From: Arachidicoccus ginsenosidivorans
GTDB lineage: Bacteria; Bacteroidota; Bacteroidia; Chitinophagales; Chitinophagaceae
Assembly (NCBI RefSeq): GCF_007971385.1
Contig: NZ_CP042434.1
Location: 3,596,001-3,660,000, forward strand
DNA length: 64,000 nt
Direction: 5' to 3'
The position numbers were made by a program, and so were the translations under genes. The notes under the pieces were generated by a model, which did not search any database, was not told the origin of the DNA, and saw only the letters and a list, made by a program, of their open reading frames with translations. Positions 1-9,062 of this stretch are shown here, piece by piece (position 1 is the stretch's first letter; each line of letters opens with the position of its first letter).

Positions 1-2
1 AA

Positions 3-329
3 TTGGGGAATGCGCAAAAAGCGGCCGATTATATTAATGTCGTTAGAGAAAGGGCTGCACTTCCAGGTAAGAAAGCTGCCATGGATATCGCTGCCAGTGA
101 TGTAACCATTGATTTTATCCTGGATGAATATGCCAGGGAATTTGCCGGGGAGCAAATGCGCTGGTTTTTGCTGAAAAGAGAAGGAAAACTGGTTAGCCGT
201 GTTAAGGCAGATAATCCCAATGCGGCGGTTAATATTCAGTCTTATCATACGTTGCGACCCATTCCGCAAAGTCAGCTGGATGCGGTGACCAATCCGGATG
301 ATTTTAAGCAAAATGAAGGCTACCAATAA
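3..329 (+). CDS. SusD/RagB-family lipoprotein, C-terminal end only
   Basis: This open frame runs in from the left edge, so only about the last 108 residues are present and the true start lies outside the window. The motif VRERAALPGKK followed by ILDEYAREFAGEQMRWF is the typical end of the SusD glycan-binding lipoprotein, where helices near the C-terminus carry an (E/A)REFAGE...RW pattern. The final stretch RPIPQSQLDAVTN is the usual SusD 'IP..Q' ending. SusD proteins sit on the outer membrane and form the lid of a SusC transporter. The pectin-degrading genes that follow suggest its ligand is a pectic oligosaccharide, but this is inference from position. The ending in YQ and stop is complete. 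Confidence 0.9.
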   Translation: MGNAQKAADYINVVRERAALPGKKAAMDIAASDVTIDFILDEYAREFAGEQMRWFLLKREGKLVSRVKADNPNAAVNIQSYHTLRPIPQSQLDAVTNPDDFKQNEGYQ

Positions 330-387
330 AAAATGTGGAGCAGCCCTATAGGATCAAGTACAAACATTATACACAAAAGTAAAAAGC

Positions 388-2223
388 ATGTCAGGGATTA
401 AAAATAAACGCACAATAAATTTTAGATCAGCAAAGGCCTTGTTCAAAGGAGCAGTGGCAGCCAGTCTGGCAGCTGTTTTGGCATCAGGCCTAATCACTCC
501 CTCTGCATTAAATGCGCAGGGAAGGCAAGGTCTTGAGCCACCTGCTACAGCGGAATCATTTAAGATTCCCGCAAATTTATTGGCGCTTGAAAAGCTTCAA
601 TTACCAGCTTTTAAGGCGGATACGGTTTTTGTTGAAAAATTGGGCGGAAAACCCGATGGCATTACCTTAAATACGCAGCCTATCCAGATGGCCATTGATC
701 AGCTGGCAGGTTCAGGTGGCGGTGTTGTTTTTATAGGACCAGGGCAGTGGTTAACAGGTCCCTTGGTTTTGAAGTCCAATATCAACCTGCATATTGCGGC
801 CGGCGCTTTATTGCAGTTCTCAGGAGATTTTGATCAGTACCCCATGGTGACAACTAGTTATGAGGGCTTGCGCGCGGTGCGTTGTCAGGCGCCGATCTCG
901 GCCAGCGGTGCCGCCCACATCGGTATTACAGGCAAAGGCATTATCGACGGGGCAGGGGATAGTTGGCGCATGGTTAAAAAAGACAAACTCACCGCCTCGC
1001 AATGGAAAGATCTGGTGGCTTCCGGTGGTGTGCTGGACGATAGGTCGCGCATTTGGTATCCTTCAGCGGCTTCGCTAAAAGGATCCCAAACCAAAGATGC
1101 GGGCGTATTTAAAGCAGGTAAGACAGCCGCAGACTATAAAGACATAAAAGATTATCTACGTCCCAACTTGCTGTCGCTGATTTCCTGTAAAGGTGTTCTT
1201 TTACAAGGCGTTACATTTCAAAACTCACCTGCCTGGTGCCTGCATCCATTGTTATGTCAACAGGTGATTATCCGGGATGTGTATGCAAAGAATCCCTGGT
1301 ATGCTCAAAATGGAGATGGATTGGATCTGGAATCCTGTAAGGATGTGCTGATTGAACACAGCAGTTTTGATGTAGGCGACGACGGTATTTGTATGAAATC
1401 AGGCAGGGATGAACAGGGTAGAAAGCGTGCGGCACCCACACAAAATGTCCTGATCCAATACTGCACTGTATACCATGCACATGGCGGTTTCGTTATCGGC
1501 TCTGAAATGTCCGGGGGTGTGAGAGACGTGGCGATTCGCCATTGCAGTTTTCTGGGTACAGATATAGGGCTACGCTTTAAAACGACTAGAGGCAGAGGAG
1601 GTGTTGTCGAGGATATTTATGCCTCCTGGATTAATATGCAAAATATCAAAGGGGATGCGATCCGCTTTAATATGTATTATGCTGCGAAAGATCCGGTTCC
1701 ATTAAATGGAGAACAAAGAGAAGTGCCTAAAGAGGTTATGGAACCGGTAACCCAGGCAACCCCGCAGTTTCGCCATTTTTATATCAGTAATATTAATTGT
1801 AACGGGGCGGATCATAGCTTGTTTTTCAGGGGGCTTCCGGAAATGGCTATTAAAGATATTCATTTAAGTAAGCTTACCATGCAGACCCAAAAAGGCATTG
1901 AACTTATCCAGGCAGATGGTATAGATATACAAAATATGAAAGGTATTATAACGGATACAAAAACCTCTTTTTTGACGCTTAGTAATACCAGAAATAGCCG
2001 GTTTTCTGATATCGATCTTAGTATTGGTTCCGCAAAAAATAATAAAATTGCGACTACCGACAAAAAAGAAGCAGCGGTTGTCGTATTGGGTGCTAGGAGT
2101 GGGGCCATTACCTTTAAAATTACAAATTTGGACGGAGTTCAATTTAAAAATGCAACGAGTGAAAATCAAATACAGACTCAGTTTGCAGCAGGTGCTAACC
2201 AGCGTGCCCTGACATTTGAATAA
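388..2223 (+). CDS. GH28 polygalacturonase (exo-type likely), secreted
   Basis: A 611-residue glycoside hydrolase family 28 protein that hydrolyses alpha-1,4-galacturonan. It has an N-terminal signal-like segment (about residues 20-45, alanine rich, ending near LNAQ) and then a pectate-lyase-like beta-helix. The family catalytic motifs can be read: NGDG at 308-311 (usual form NTDG), GDDG with D331 and D332, HGG starting at H365 and the RFK motif with R396 and K398. The NGD variant occurs in Bacteroidota exo-polygalacturonases, which makes an exo mode plausible. It lies 58 bases after the SusD tail and upstream of GH105, so it is probably co-transcribed. The reading frame is intact, unlike the next gene. 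Substrate assignment to homogalacturonan rather than rhamnogalacturonan is inferred. Confidence 0.9.
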   Translation: MSGIKNKRTINFRSAKALFKGAVAASLAAVLASGLITPSALNAQGRQGLEPPATAESFKIPANLLALEKLQLPAFKADTVFVEKLGGKPDGITLNTQPIQMAIDQLAGSGGGVVFIGPGQWLTGPLVLKSNINLHIAAGALLQFSGDFDQYPMVTTSYEGLRAVRCQAPISASGAAHIGITGKGIIDGAGDSWRMVKKDKLTASQWKDLVASGGVLDDRSRIWYPSAASLKGSQTKDAGVFKAGKTAADYKDIKDYLRPNLLSLISCKGVLLQGVTFQNSPAWCLHPLLCQQVIIRDVYAKNPWYAQNGDGLDLESCKDVLIEHSSFDVGDDGICMKSGRDEQGRKRAAPTQNVLIQYCTVYHAHGGFVIGSEMSGGVRDVAIRHCSFLGTDIGLRFKTTRGRGGVVEDIYASWINMQNIKGDAIRFNMYYAAKDPVPLNGEQREVPKEVMEPVTQATPQFRHFYISNINCNGADHSLFFRGLPEMAIKDIHLSKLTMQTQKGIELIQADGIDIQNMKGIITDTKTSFLTLSNTRNSRFSDIDLSIGSAKNNKIATTDKKEAAVVVLGARSGAITFKITNLDGVQFKNATSENQIQTQFAAGANQRALTFE

Positions 2224-2374
2224 AGAATTTTGAAAATTAAATTCGAGTAGAAAAAAATAAAAAAGTCTGGCGGTAGTGTAACGTAATAATAAATACAAAA
2301 ATAAATGCAGCATAAAACTAAGCAATAAGCAATAGATTCAAAAGACATGGTATTCATAACAAAAATCAAAAAAT

Positions 2375-4436
2375 ATGTTTAAACAAAGCACGCTCCCAAT
2401 GCATAAGCCAATCAAGACGCGATGGCAATTAGCCAGATGGCATAAAGTATTTTATGTACCTGCTTTCGCTTCCTTAATGGCTCTCGCTTCCTGCGGCCAG
2501 GCCGCTAATAATAACAAGGCTGCAGAAAATAACCAGCCAGTGGCTGGTATCGTGAGCGAGACTCAGGGTATTCAGGCTGATTCTTTGGTCAGACAGATGG
2601 CCAGAACCGTAATGACTATCTGGAAAGATCCCAGCCAGAGTGGTCAACATGCCTATAAAAATGGAGTTACGATGAAGGTGTCGTACTTAAAGGTTTTGAG
2701 AATATCTGGGAGCTGACCGGTGATCCGCTCTATTTTAACTATATCCAGCATAGTATGGATGACTTTGTAGATAAAAATGGCGTCATCCGGGAATATGATT
2801 CTCTTTCTTATAAACTAGATGATATTAATAACGGGAAAGTATTATTGACGCTTGCCCGGGTCACCGGCAAAAACAGTATTGGAAAGCGGCCACTAGCCTT
2901 AGAAATCAATTAAATAGCCAACCCAGGACCTTTGATGGGGGCTTCTGGCATAAAAAGATTTATCCTAACCAAATGTGGCTGGACGGACTTTACATGGCAG
3001 CGCCATTTTATGCGGAATATGCCATGGTCAGCCAGGAGGATACCGCTTTTAATGATATTGGCAGACAGTTCGTACTGATGGAACGCCATGCCAGAGATGA
3101 GAATACCGGGTTGTTATATCACGGGTGGGATGCAGCCAAATTACAAAAGTGGGCGGATAAAAAAACAGGGCTCTCTGAAAATTTTTGGGGAAGAGCCATG
3201 GGATGGTATGGTATGGCACTGGTAGATGCGCTGGATTATTTCCCAGAAAACCAGCCTTATAGAGATAGCCTGATCCAGATTTTGAATCGTTACGCTGCGG
3301 CAGTGGTCAAAGTGCAGGATAAAAGCAGTCATGTATGGTGGCAAGTATTGGATAAGGCCGCCAGTCCGGGTAACTATCAGGAAGCTTCTGCCTCCTGTAT
3401 GTTTGTCTATACACTGGCCAAAGGGGTAAGAAAAGGATATTTGCCTGCCAGTTACGAAAAGGCGGCCATTGATGGATTTGAAGGTGTCGTAAAACAGTTT
3501 ATTGGCAAGGATAGCGCAGGTAATACCATTTTAAATGGCACCTGTGAAGTAGCTGGTCTTGGTGGCAAACCTTATAGAGACGGGACCTATGCTTATTATA
3601 TAGGAGAAAAGACAAAAGTAAATGACGGCAAGGGCGTTGGTGCATTCTTACTGGCAGGTACAGAGATTCAGATGGCAGCGGAGTTGCATTACGGCAGAAA
3701 GGAGGGCCAGTCAACAAAAGTGCTGCTGGATAATTTTTATAACAATGAGACCAAGACCAATCTGGCGGGTGTTACTCAGTCCATGCATTATACCTGGAAT
3801 GACCGGGAAAATAGCGGTTTCTCATTATGGGGAGATGTGATCGGGTTTTTAGGCGGAACACCTGCAACGCTTAAGGCAGCTCCTACAGCGGATAATCTAA
3901 GTGGCGCTGGTGTATATATTATAGTGGACCCCGATACTGAAAGGGAAACTAAAGTACCTAATTATGTGGATGAATCTGCCATTAAAAACGTAAAAGATTG
4001 GGTTAATAAAGGTGGTATTTTGGTACTGCTAGCCAATGATACGCTCAATGCAGAGTTTACTCATTTTAATCAATTGGCCGAAAGTTTTGGGATTCACTTT
4101 GACGGCAATAGCTTAAACAGGGTTCAGGGGCATCAGTATGAACAAGGCGCTATTGATATCCCCCAGGATGATTCCATTTTCAGGGGCATCAAACAGGTAT
4201 ATATCAAAGAGCTATCCTCTATTACTTTAAAGGAGCCAGCAAAAGCACTGCTTAAGACCAAAGACGGCCATGTAGCTGCTGCGATCAGTCACCTGGGCAA
4301 AGGAATGGTATTAGCCATAGGTGATCCCTGGATCTACAATGAATATGTAGACGGCAGAAAGTTGCCTTTGATATTTGAGAACTACAAGGCCATGACGGCA
4401 CTGAGTAAATGGCTGCTAAAAAACAGTAAATTATAA
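2375..4436 (+). CDS. GH105/GH88-family unsaturated uronyl hydrolase, lipoprotein, two frameshifts
   Basis: The gene is readable only across two breaks. Residues up to position 2657 are in one frame, and an A-run (2657-2661) lacks one A. The next segment, starting with WSYDEGVVLKGFENIW, runs to about 2871-2876, where a further missing base restores WKAATSLRNQL and then the long third segment. With both bases restored it is one protein of about 687 residues. An N-terminal lipobox (LASCGQ) predicts a lipoprotein. The (alpha/alpha)6-barrel motifs WLDGLYMAAPF, FWGRAMGWYGMAL and SASCMFVYTLAKG are those of unsaturated rhamnogalacturonyl/glucuronyl hydrolases, which remove the unsaturated uronate left by lyases. 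After about residue 500 there is an extra domain (GAGVYIIVDPDTE ... KGGILVLLAND ... GKGMVLAIGDPWIYNEY) resembling a glutamine-amidotransferase-like fold. Its role is unknown to me. Confidence 0.85.
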
Positions 4437-4647
4437 GAAATTAAAAGAAGGCAATTTTGATTGTCAGTAAAATTTTTAATAAAGCGTAAATTATTAAAAA
4501 TCAGAGATTCAAATTAGGGGTGTGAACGGTGGATTGCTCACTGATCTACCGCTCACGCCTACCTGATACCACTTAATCAACTCCAAACAAAACAATAAAA
4601 ATAATTTAAATAAACAACAAGCGCACATCATTAAACAAGAATAGGAC

Positions 4648-6258
4648 ATGGAAGAAATATTGGGTAGCACAGAAAAAGTCAGCAGGCTGAATAAAGACCT
4701 CTTGCCTGCAGTTAAGTCTTTACCCACACCTGAAAAGGCATTACTGAATTTGCCAGAAAAAATTCTTCAATTTGGAACCGGCGTGTTACTGCGTGGTTTG
4801 CCGGATTATTATGTAGATCAAGCCAATAAGCAAGGCGTGTTTAATGGCCGTATTCTGATCGTAAAATCAACTGCTCAAAACAGGGCCGATGATTTTAAAG
4901 AGCAGGACGGTCTTTACACACTATGCCTAAGAGGTTGGCAAAAAGGCCAGGCCTCCAGCGAGGATCTGATCAGTACGGCCATAAGTCGGGTACTGGATAG
5001 TAACGTTGACTGGCAGGATATTTTAGTTGCTGCGGCAAGTCCGGAAATGCAGATCGTCTTCTCCAATACAACAGAAGTGGGCATTGTACTTGATAAGGAA
5101 GATATATTGGAGCCGGGCAAAACACCTCGTTCATTCCCCGGTAAATTAGTGGCATTTTTACTGGAAAGGTTTAACCAATTTAAAGGTGATCCGGAAAATA
5201 GCAAAGGCATGGTCATCGTTCCTACGGAATTAATTACAGATAACGGGCGTACACTGAAAAAGATCTGCCTGGAACTTGCAAAGATCAATGAGTTGCCCGA
5301 GGCTTTTATCAAGTGGCTTGACACGGCCAATGATTTCTGCGATTCGCTGGTAGACAGGATTGTTTCGGGTAAAATGCAACCCAAGCAGGAAGCAGCAACA
5401 TGGGAAAAACTGGGATATACCGATAAACTCATGATTATGAGTGAAGTATATGGACTCTGGGCGATCCAGTCAAACAGGGAGAAAACCAAAGAAATTTTGT
5501 CCTTTGAACAGGTAAATCCTGGAGTTGTCGTAACCAGTGATATTGAAAAATATCGGCATCTGAAGCTCTTTTTGCTCAATGCGCCACATACTTTTACCTG
5601 TGTGATTGCGCAGGCGCTTGGCTTTTCTTTTGTCAATCAGGCAATGGATGATGACACCTTTTATGGGTTTATCCGAGCACTGCTCATGGAAGAGGCGGTG
5701 CCAGCCGTTGTTGGAGGAGACATTTCCAAAGCAGAGGCAGAAGCGTTTGCTGAGCAGGTGCTGGACCGTTTTAAAAACCCCTTTATTGATCACAGATGGT
5801 CGGATATCAGCAAACAGATGACGCTGAAAATGGGGATGCGTTGTTTGCCGCTGATCCGGGATTATTTTGAAAAATTTGGTAAATTGCCTGAAAGAATGAT
5901 TAAGGGCTTTGCTGCCTACCTATGCTTTCTCAAAAATCAATACCTGGAGACAAAGGCAGATCAGAAATATTTAAAAACAGCACTTAATAAACATGCATAT
6001 GATCTTACGGATGCGAAGGCCGATTTACTAGCTGCACATTGGCAGCAAGAAGAGAAGAGCGAGCATCTTGATAAGGCAACAGCTGAGTCAGCACTGACAG
6101 CGCTGGAAGAACTAACACTGATTATACAAGCCGTTTTGACGGATCCGGCTATTTGGCCCGCGTCAGCGCTTCAGGCAATTAGTCAAATAGATGGATTAGC
6201 CCGGGCAACAGCGAAGGCATTGGAGGATATGCAACTGGGCAGTAATATCCGATTGTGA
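4648..6258 (+). CDS. uxaB: Tagaturonate reductase (altronate oxidoreductase)
   Basis: A 536-residue cytoplasmic NAD-dependent enzyme of the mannitol dehydrogenase family that reduces D-tagaturonate to D-altronate in galacturonate catabolism. The N-terminal nucleotide-binding region starts at ILQFGTGVLLRGL (about residue 40). The family signature K-x4-N-x2-H is visible as HLKLFLLNAPHTF, with K306, N311 and H314. The length is slightly above the roughly 480 residues of the enterobacterial enzyme, with a variable N-terminus; the ATG at 4648 is used because the frame starts there. It precedes uxaA by 37 bases, so the two steps from tagaturonate to 2-keto-3-deoxygluconate are adjacent. No uronate isomerase (uxaC) is in the window. 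The frame is intact. Confidence 0.93.
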   Translation: MEEILGSTEKVSRLNKDLLPAVKSLPTPEKALLNLPEKILQFGTGVLLRGLPDYYVDQANKQGVFNGRILIVKSTAQNRADDFKEQDGLYTLCLRGWQKGQASSEDLISTAISRVLDSNVDWQDILVAAASPEMQIVFSNTTEVGIVLDKEDILEPGKTPRSFPGKLVAFLLERFNQFKGDPENSKGMVIVPTELITDNGRTLKKICLELAKINELPEAFIKWLDTANDFCDSLVDRIVSGKMQPKQEAATWEKLGYTDKLMIMSEVYGLWAIQSNREKTKEILSFEQVNPGVVVTSDIEKYRHLKLFLLNAPHTFTCVIAQALGFSFVNQAMDDDTFYGFIRALLMEEAVPAVVGGDISKAEAEAFAEQVLDRFKNPFIDHRWSDISKQMTLKMGMRCLPLIRDYFEKFGKLPERMIKGFAAYLCFLKNQYLETKADQKYLKTALNKHAYDLTDAKADLLAAHWQQEEKSEHLDKATAESALTALEELTLIIQAVLTDPAIWPASALQAISQIDGLARATAKALEDMQLGSNIRL

Positions 6259-6295
6259 TAAGATAAAAATTTAATGTTTAAATAAACAAAGTGAT

Positions 6296-7939
6296 ATGGG
6301 ACAGAGAACTTTAATGGTACAGCCTGCAGATAACGTTGCAGTCGCTTTACAGGATTTAAAGGCAGGAGAAGGGGTGGTAGTTAATGGCAAAACCGTAGAA
6401 TTGCTTGATGATGTCAAGGCAAAACATAAGTTTTTGTTGACAGATCTAAAAAAGGGAGATCGCATTATCATGTATGGCGTATTGGTTGCATTGGCCAACG
6501 AGGATCTAAAAACTGGCAATGTGTTGACCACGGCCAATATCCATCATGCTGCCTCAGGTTTTGAAGTGCGTGACAGTCATTTTGAATGGAAAGCGCCCGA
6601 TACGAAAAGATGGCAGGACAAGCGTTTTATGGGATATCATAGAACAGATGGAAAGGTAGGGGTGGCTAATTATTGGTTGGTGATCCCTATGGTGTTTTGT
6701 GAAAACAGAAATGTGGATGTCATGCGTCAGGCACTGACTGAGGCACTGGGTTATAAGGCGCATGATAAATATAATGATTTTGCCAGCCAGCTGACAGCAC
6801 TGTATAAGGCTGGCAAGTCTACCGCTGAAATTTTAGAGGCAGACTTTAACAGCTTGGATCAATTGACTGCCCAACCGATACTACCCAATATTGACGGGAT
6901 TAAATTTTTAACCCATCAGGGTGGTTGCGGCGGTATCCGTCAGGATGCCATTACGCTTTGCGGCTTGCTGGCAGGTTATATTACCCATCCCAATGTGGCC
7001 GGTGCTACTGTACTTAGCCTGGGATGTCAGAATGCACAAGTAAGTATCCTTATGGAGGAAATTAAAAAAGAGATGCCAATTTTGATAAACCACTTTATCT
7101 GCTAGATCAGCAACAAATCGGTAAAGAAACAGATTTATTGGCGCTGGCCATTAAGAAAACCTTTGCCGGCATGGTGGAAGCCAGCAAGCAGGAGCGGCGT
7201 CCTGCTACCCTGGATAAACTGATTTTAGGTCTGGAATGTGGTGGATCTGACGGCTTCTCCGGGATTTCTGCCAATCCGGCCGTTGGTTATTGTTCAGATC
7301 TCTTAGTTGGTCTGGGAGGTTCAGTGATTCTGGCTGAGTTTCCGGAACTATGCGGGGTGGAGCAAAATCTAAGTGACCGGTGTAGCGATGAAAAAGATGC
7401 CAAACGCTTTGCGGAGCTCATGGGTATGTATAGTCAGCGCGCGACGGAAGCGGGATCTGGATTTGATATGAACCCTTCCCCCGGAAATATAAAGGATGGT
7501 TTGATTACAGATGCTATTAAATCTGCAGGCGCTGCAAAAAAGGAGGCACTTCGCCCGTAGCAGCCGTGTTGGATTATCCTGAGCCAGTGACAAAGCCTGG
7601 ACTTAACTTGTTATGTACGCCTGGCAATGACGTAGAATCAACTACAGCAGAAGTAGGAAGCGGTGCATCCATTGTCCTTTTTACTACGGGACTTGGTACG
7701 CCCACCGGGAATCCTATTGCACCTGTCGTAAAACTAGCCACTAATACCGCTTTATACCAAAAGATGAGTGATATCATTGATTTGAATATGGGGACGATAA
7801 TAGAAGGGACAGAAACTATTGAAGAGGCAGGTAGCCGCATCCTGGATTTTGTTTGTGAAGTAGCCAGCGGCAAGAAGGTTAAGGCTGTCATTAATGGACA
7901 AGATGATTTATACCCTGGAAGCGGGGCATTAGTTTATAA
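6296..7939 (+). CDS. uxaA: Altronate dehydratase, three one-base deletions
   Basis: UxaA dehydrates D-altronate to 2-keto-3-deoxygluconate and needs a metal ion. The protein (about 548 residues when corrected) has an N-terminal SAF domain (residues 1 to about 90) and the large galactarate/altronate dehydratase domain with [23 protein letters not shown] and [14 protein letters not shown]. Three breaks interrupt it. An A-run at 7064-7069 lacks one A (restoring [12 protein letters not shown]). An A-run at 7536-7541 lacks one A (restoring [15 protein letters not shown]). A C-run at 7913-7915 lacks one C (restoring the family ending YPWKRGISL and stop at 7939). Each correction recovers conserved family sequence, so the ancestral gene is clear. 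It follows uxaB closely and probably shares its transcript. Confidence 0.88.
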
Positions 7940-8021
7940 GCATTTTGATTATAAGCAGTTGGTTATAAGAAATTGTTTGGATATAAGTTTTGGATTTTTG
8001 TTTGAATCAGTTTTGTGAAAA

Positions 8022-8115
8022 AAAAGACCGCCTGTACACTTTGTCTTTTTACCAACCGTCTACATCGGGACATGTGGGACGAGGTAATTGCATAAAGCGA
8101 ACGCAGGCGGTTTTT
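8022..8115 (+). other. Long-loop inverted repeat after uxaA
   Basis: An A-run followed by ACCGCCTG (ending about 8034) is matched by CAGGCGGT followed by a T-run (8103-8115). The arms are separated by roughly 68 bases. The right arm plus T-run looks like half of a rho-independent terminator, and the long insert could fold separately. It may terminate the uxaBA transcript or be a small structured RNA. No known family was recognised. Confidence 0.4.
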
Positions 8116-8279
8116 GTATTCTTTAGTGACAATGCCAAATGCATTAAATGCCTAAATTTCTTTATTATTAATATTTGATTTGTTGTATATATAATTATGA
8201 TTTAATAATTGGAAACAAAAAGATTAATTTTTTTTATTTAAACATATTTGTTTATTTTAATGTCCTTACGGCAGTTAAT

Positions 8280-8727
8280 ATTGAAATATTGAAAGGTATT
8301 CATCCTGGCATTTTGTTGGAACGGGAACTTATGCAACGCAAAATTCCTAAAGGAAAGTTCGCATTGAGTATAAATGAATACCCCCAAACGATCAATGCTA
8401 TTATAAAAGGGAAAAGAAGTATGAATACGCCATTGGCGATACGGATTGAAGACGCATTAGGGCTGCAGGAAGGTTTTTTTATGACACTGCAGATATATTA
8501 TGATATTGAGCAAATAAAGAAGCAGAAGTCGCTAAATGTACATCCTGATAAACTAAAATTTAGACCAGCACTATTTTGGGACACAAAGCTTGGCGCTATT
8601 GATTGGAATAGGCAAAGGAGACCGGTGATTCAAAGAGTATTTGAGAGAGGTAACTATACCGAAAAAAGAGATAATTAATTTTTATGGTCGTGATGTGGTA
8701 AAAGAAGTTCTTGCTGCTGAAAAATGA
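8280..8727 (+). CDS. HigA-like HTH antitoxin, frame broken near the C-terminus
   Basis: The sequence EILKGIHPGILLEREL, then FALSINEYPQTINAIIKGKR and a MNTPLAIRIEDALGL helix match the XRE-type helix-turn-helix of Bacteroidota HigA-like antitoxins. The tail RPALFWDT...VIQRVFERGN is the region that usually follows. The start is unclear: no ATG lies in frame next to the conserved sequence, so ATT 8280 or TTG 8289 may be used. The A-run at 8662-8667 changes frame. Reading on in the new frame gives KEIINFYGRDVVKEVLAAEK and TGA at 8727, which fits the family. Unlike all other breaks here, this needs two missing bases or one extra base. It precedes a toxin remnant in the same frame. Confidence 0.6.
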
Positions 8728-8928
8728 ATTTTATGGAAGCAAAGTAAAGGTTGTAAGAATGATTTCTGGGATTTACATGAGTTATGGGATAGCTATACCA
8801 ATGAACATATGATTGCTCTTCACGAGAAAAGATATCCCTATGGGCATAATGTTGATTTGATCCATCCGAACCTTACAAAGTTTGAAAGAGCAGATGATGA
8901 TTTTGATCCAATTTGGTTAAAAAGGTAA
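8728..8928 (+). pseudogene. Remnant of AbiEii/MNT-type nucleotidyltransferase toxin (C-terminus only)
   Basis: Directly after the antitoxin stop, in the same frame, 66 codons read as a coding tail: KDFWDL-like NDFWDLHELWDSY, then ALHEKRYPYGHN and DDDFDPIWL before TAA at 8926-8928. This pattern is the C-terminal end of nucleotidyltransferase AbiEii-like toxins that are normally encoded as about 230-residue proteins right behind such antitoxins. The N-terminal nucleotidyltransferase core (GS..R.D motif) is absent and there is no start codon, so an internal deletion has probably fused the antitoxin end to the toxin end. Assignment rests on recalled family features and is moderate. No other gene function is expected from this piece. 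Confidence 0.5.
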
Positions 8929-9062
8929 GTACTGGGAGCTTAAATAAATTGAGTTTACCAATTATATGAACGATAAGATATAGGACGCTTTTGAATAAAA
9001 CATTTACAGTTGAATGCATAAAACCAATCAATTGTTCACAGTGAAATTTTTATGCTCAAAGT

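Noticed and set aside
4914..5636. 240-codon open frame on the minus strand
   Set aside because: It lies wholly opposite uxaB, whose frame is strongly conserved; its translation is rich in S, L and I with no recognisable motif.
7990..8178. 62-codon plus-strand open frame after uxaA
   Set aside because: It overlaps the inverted repeat and shows no coding features; the uxaA stop at 7939 precedes it.
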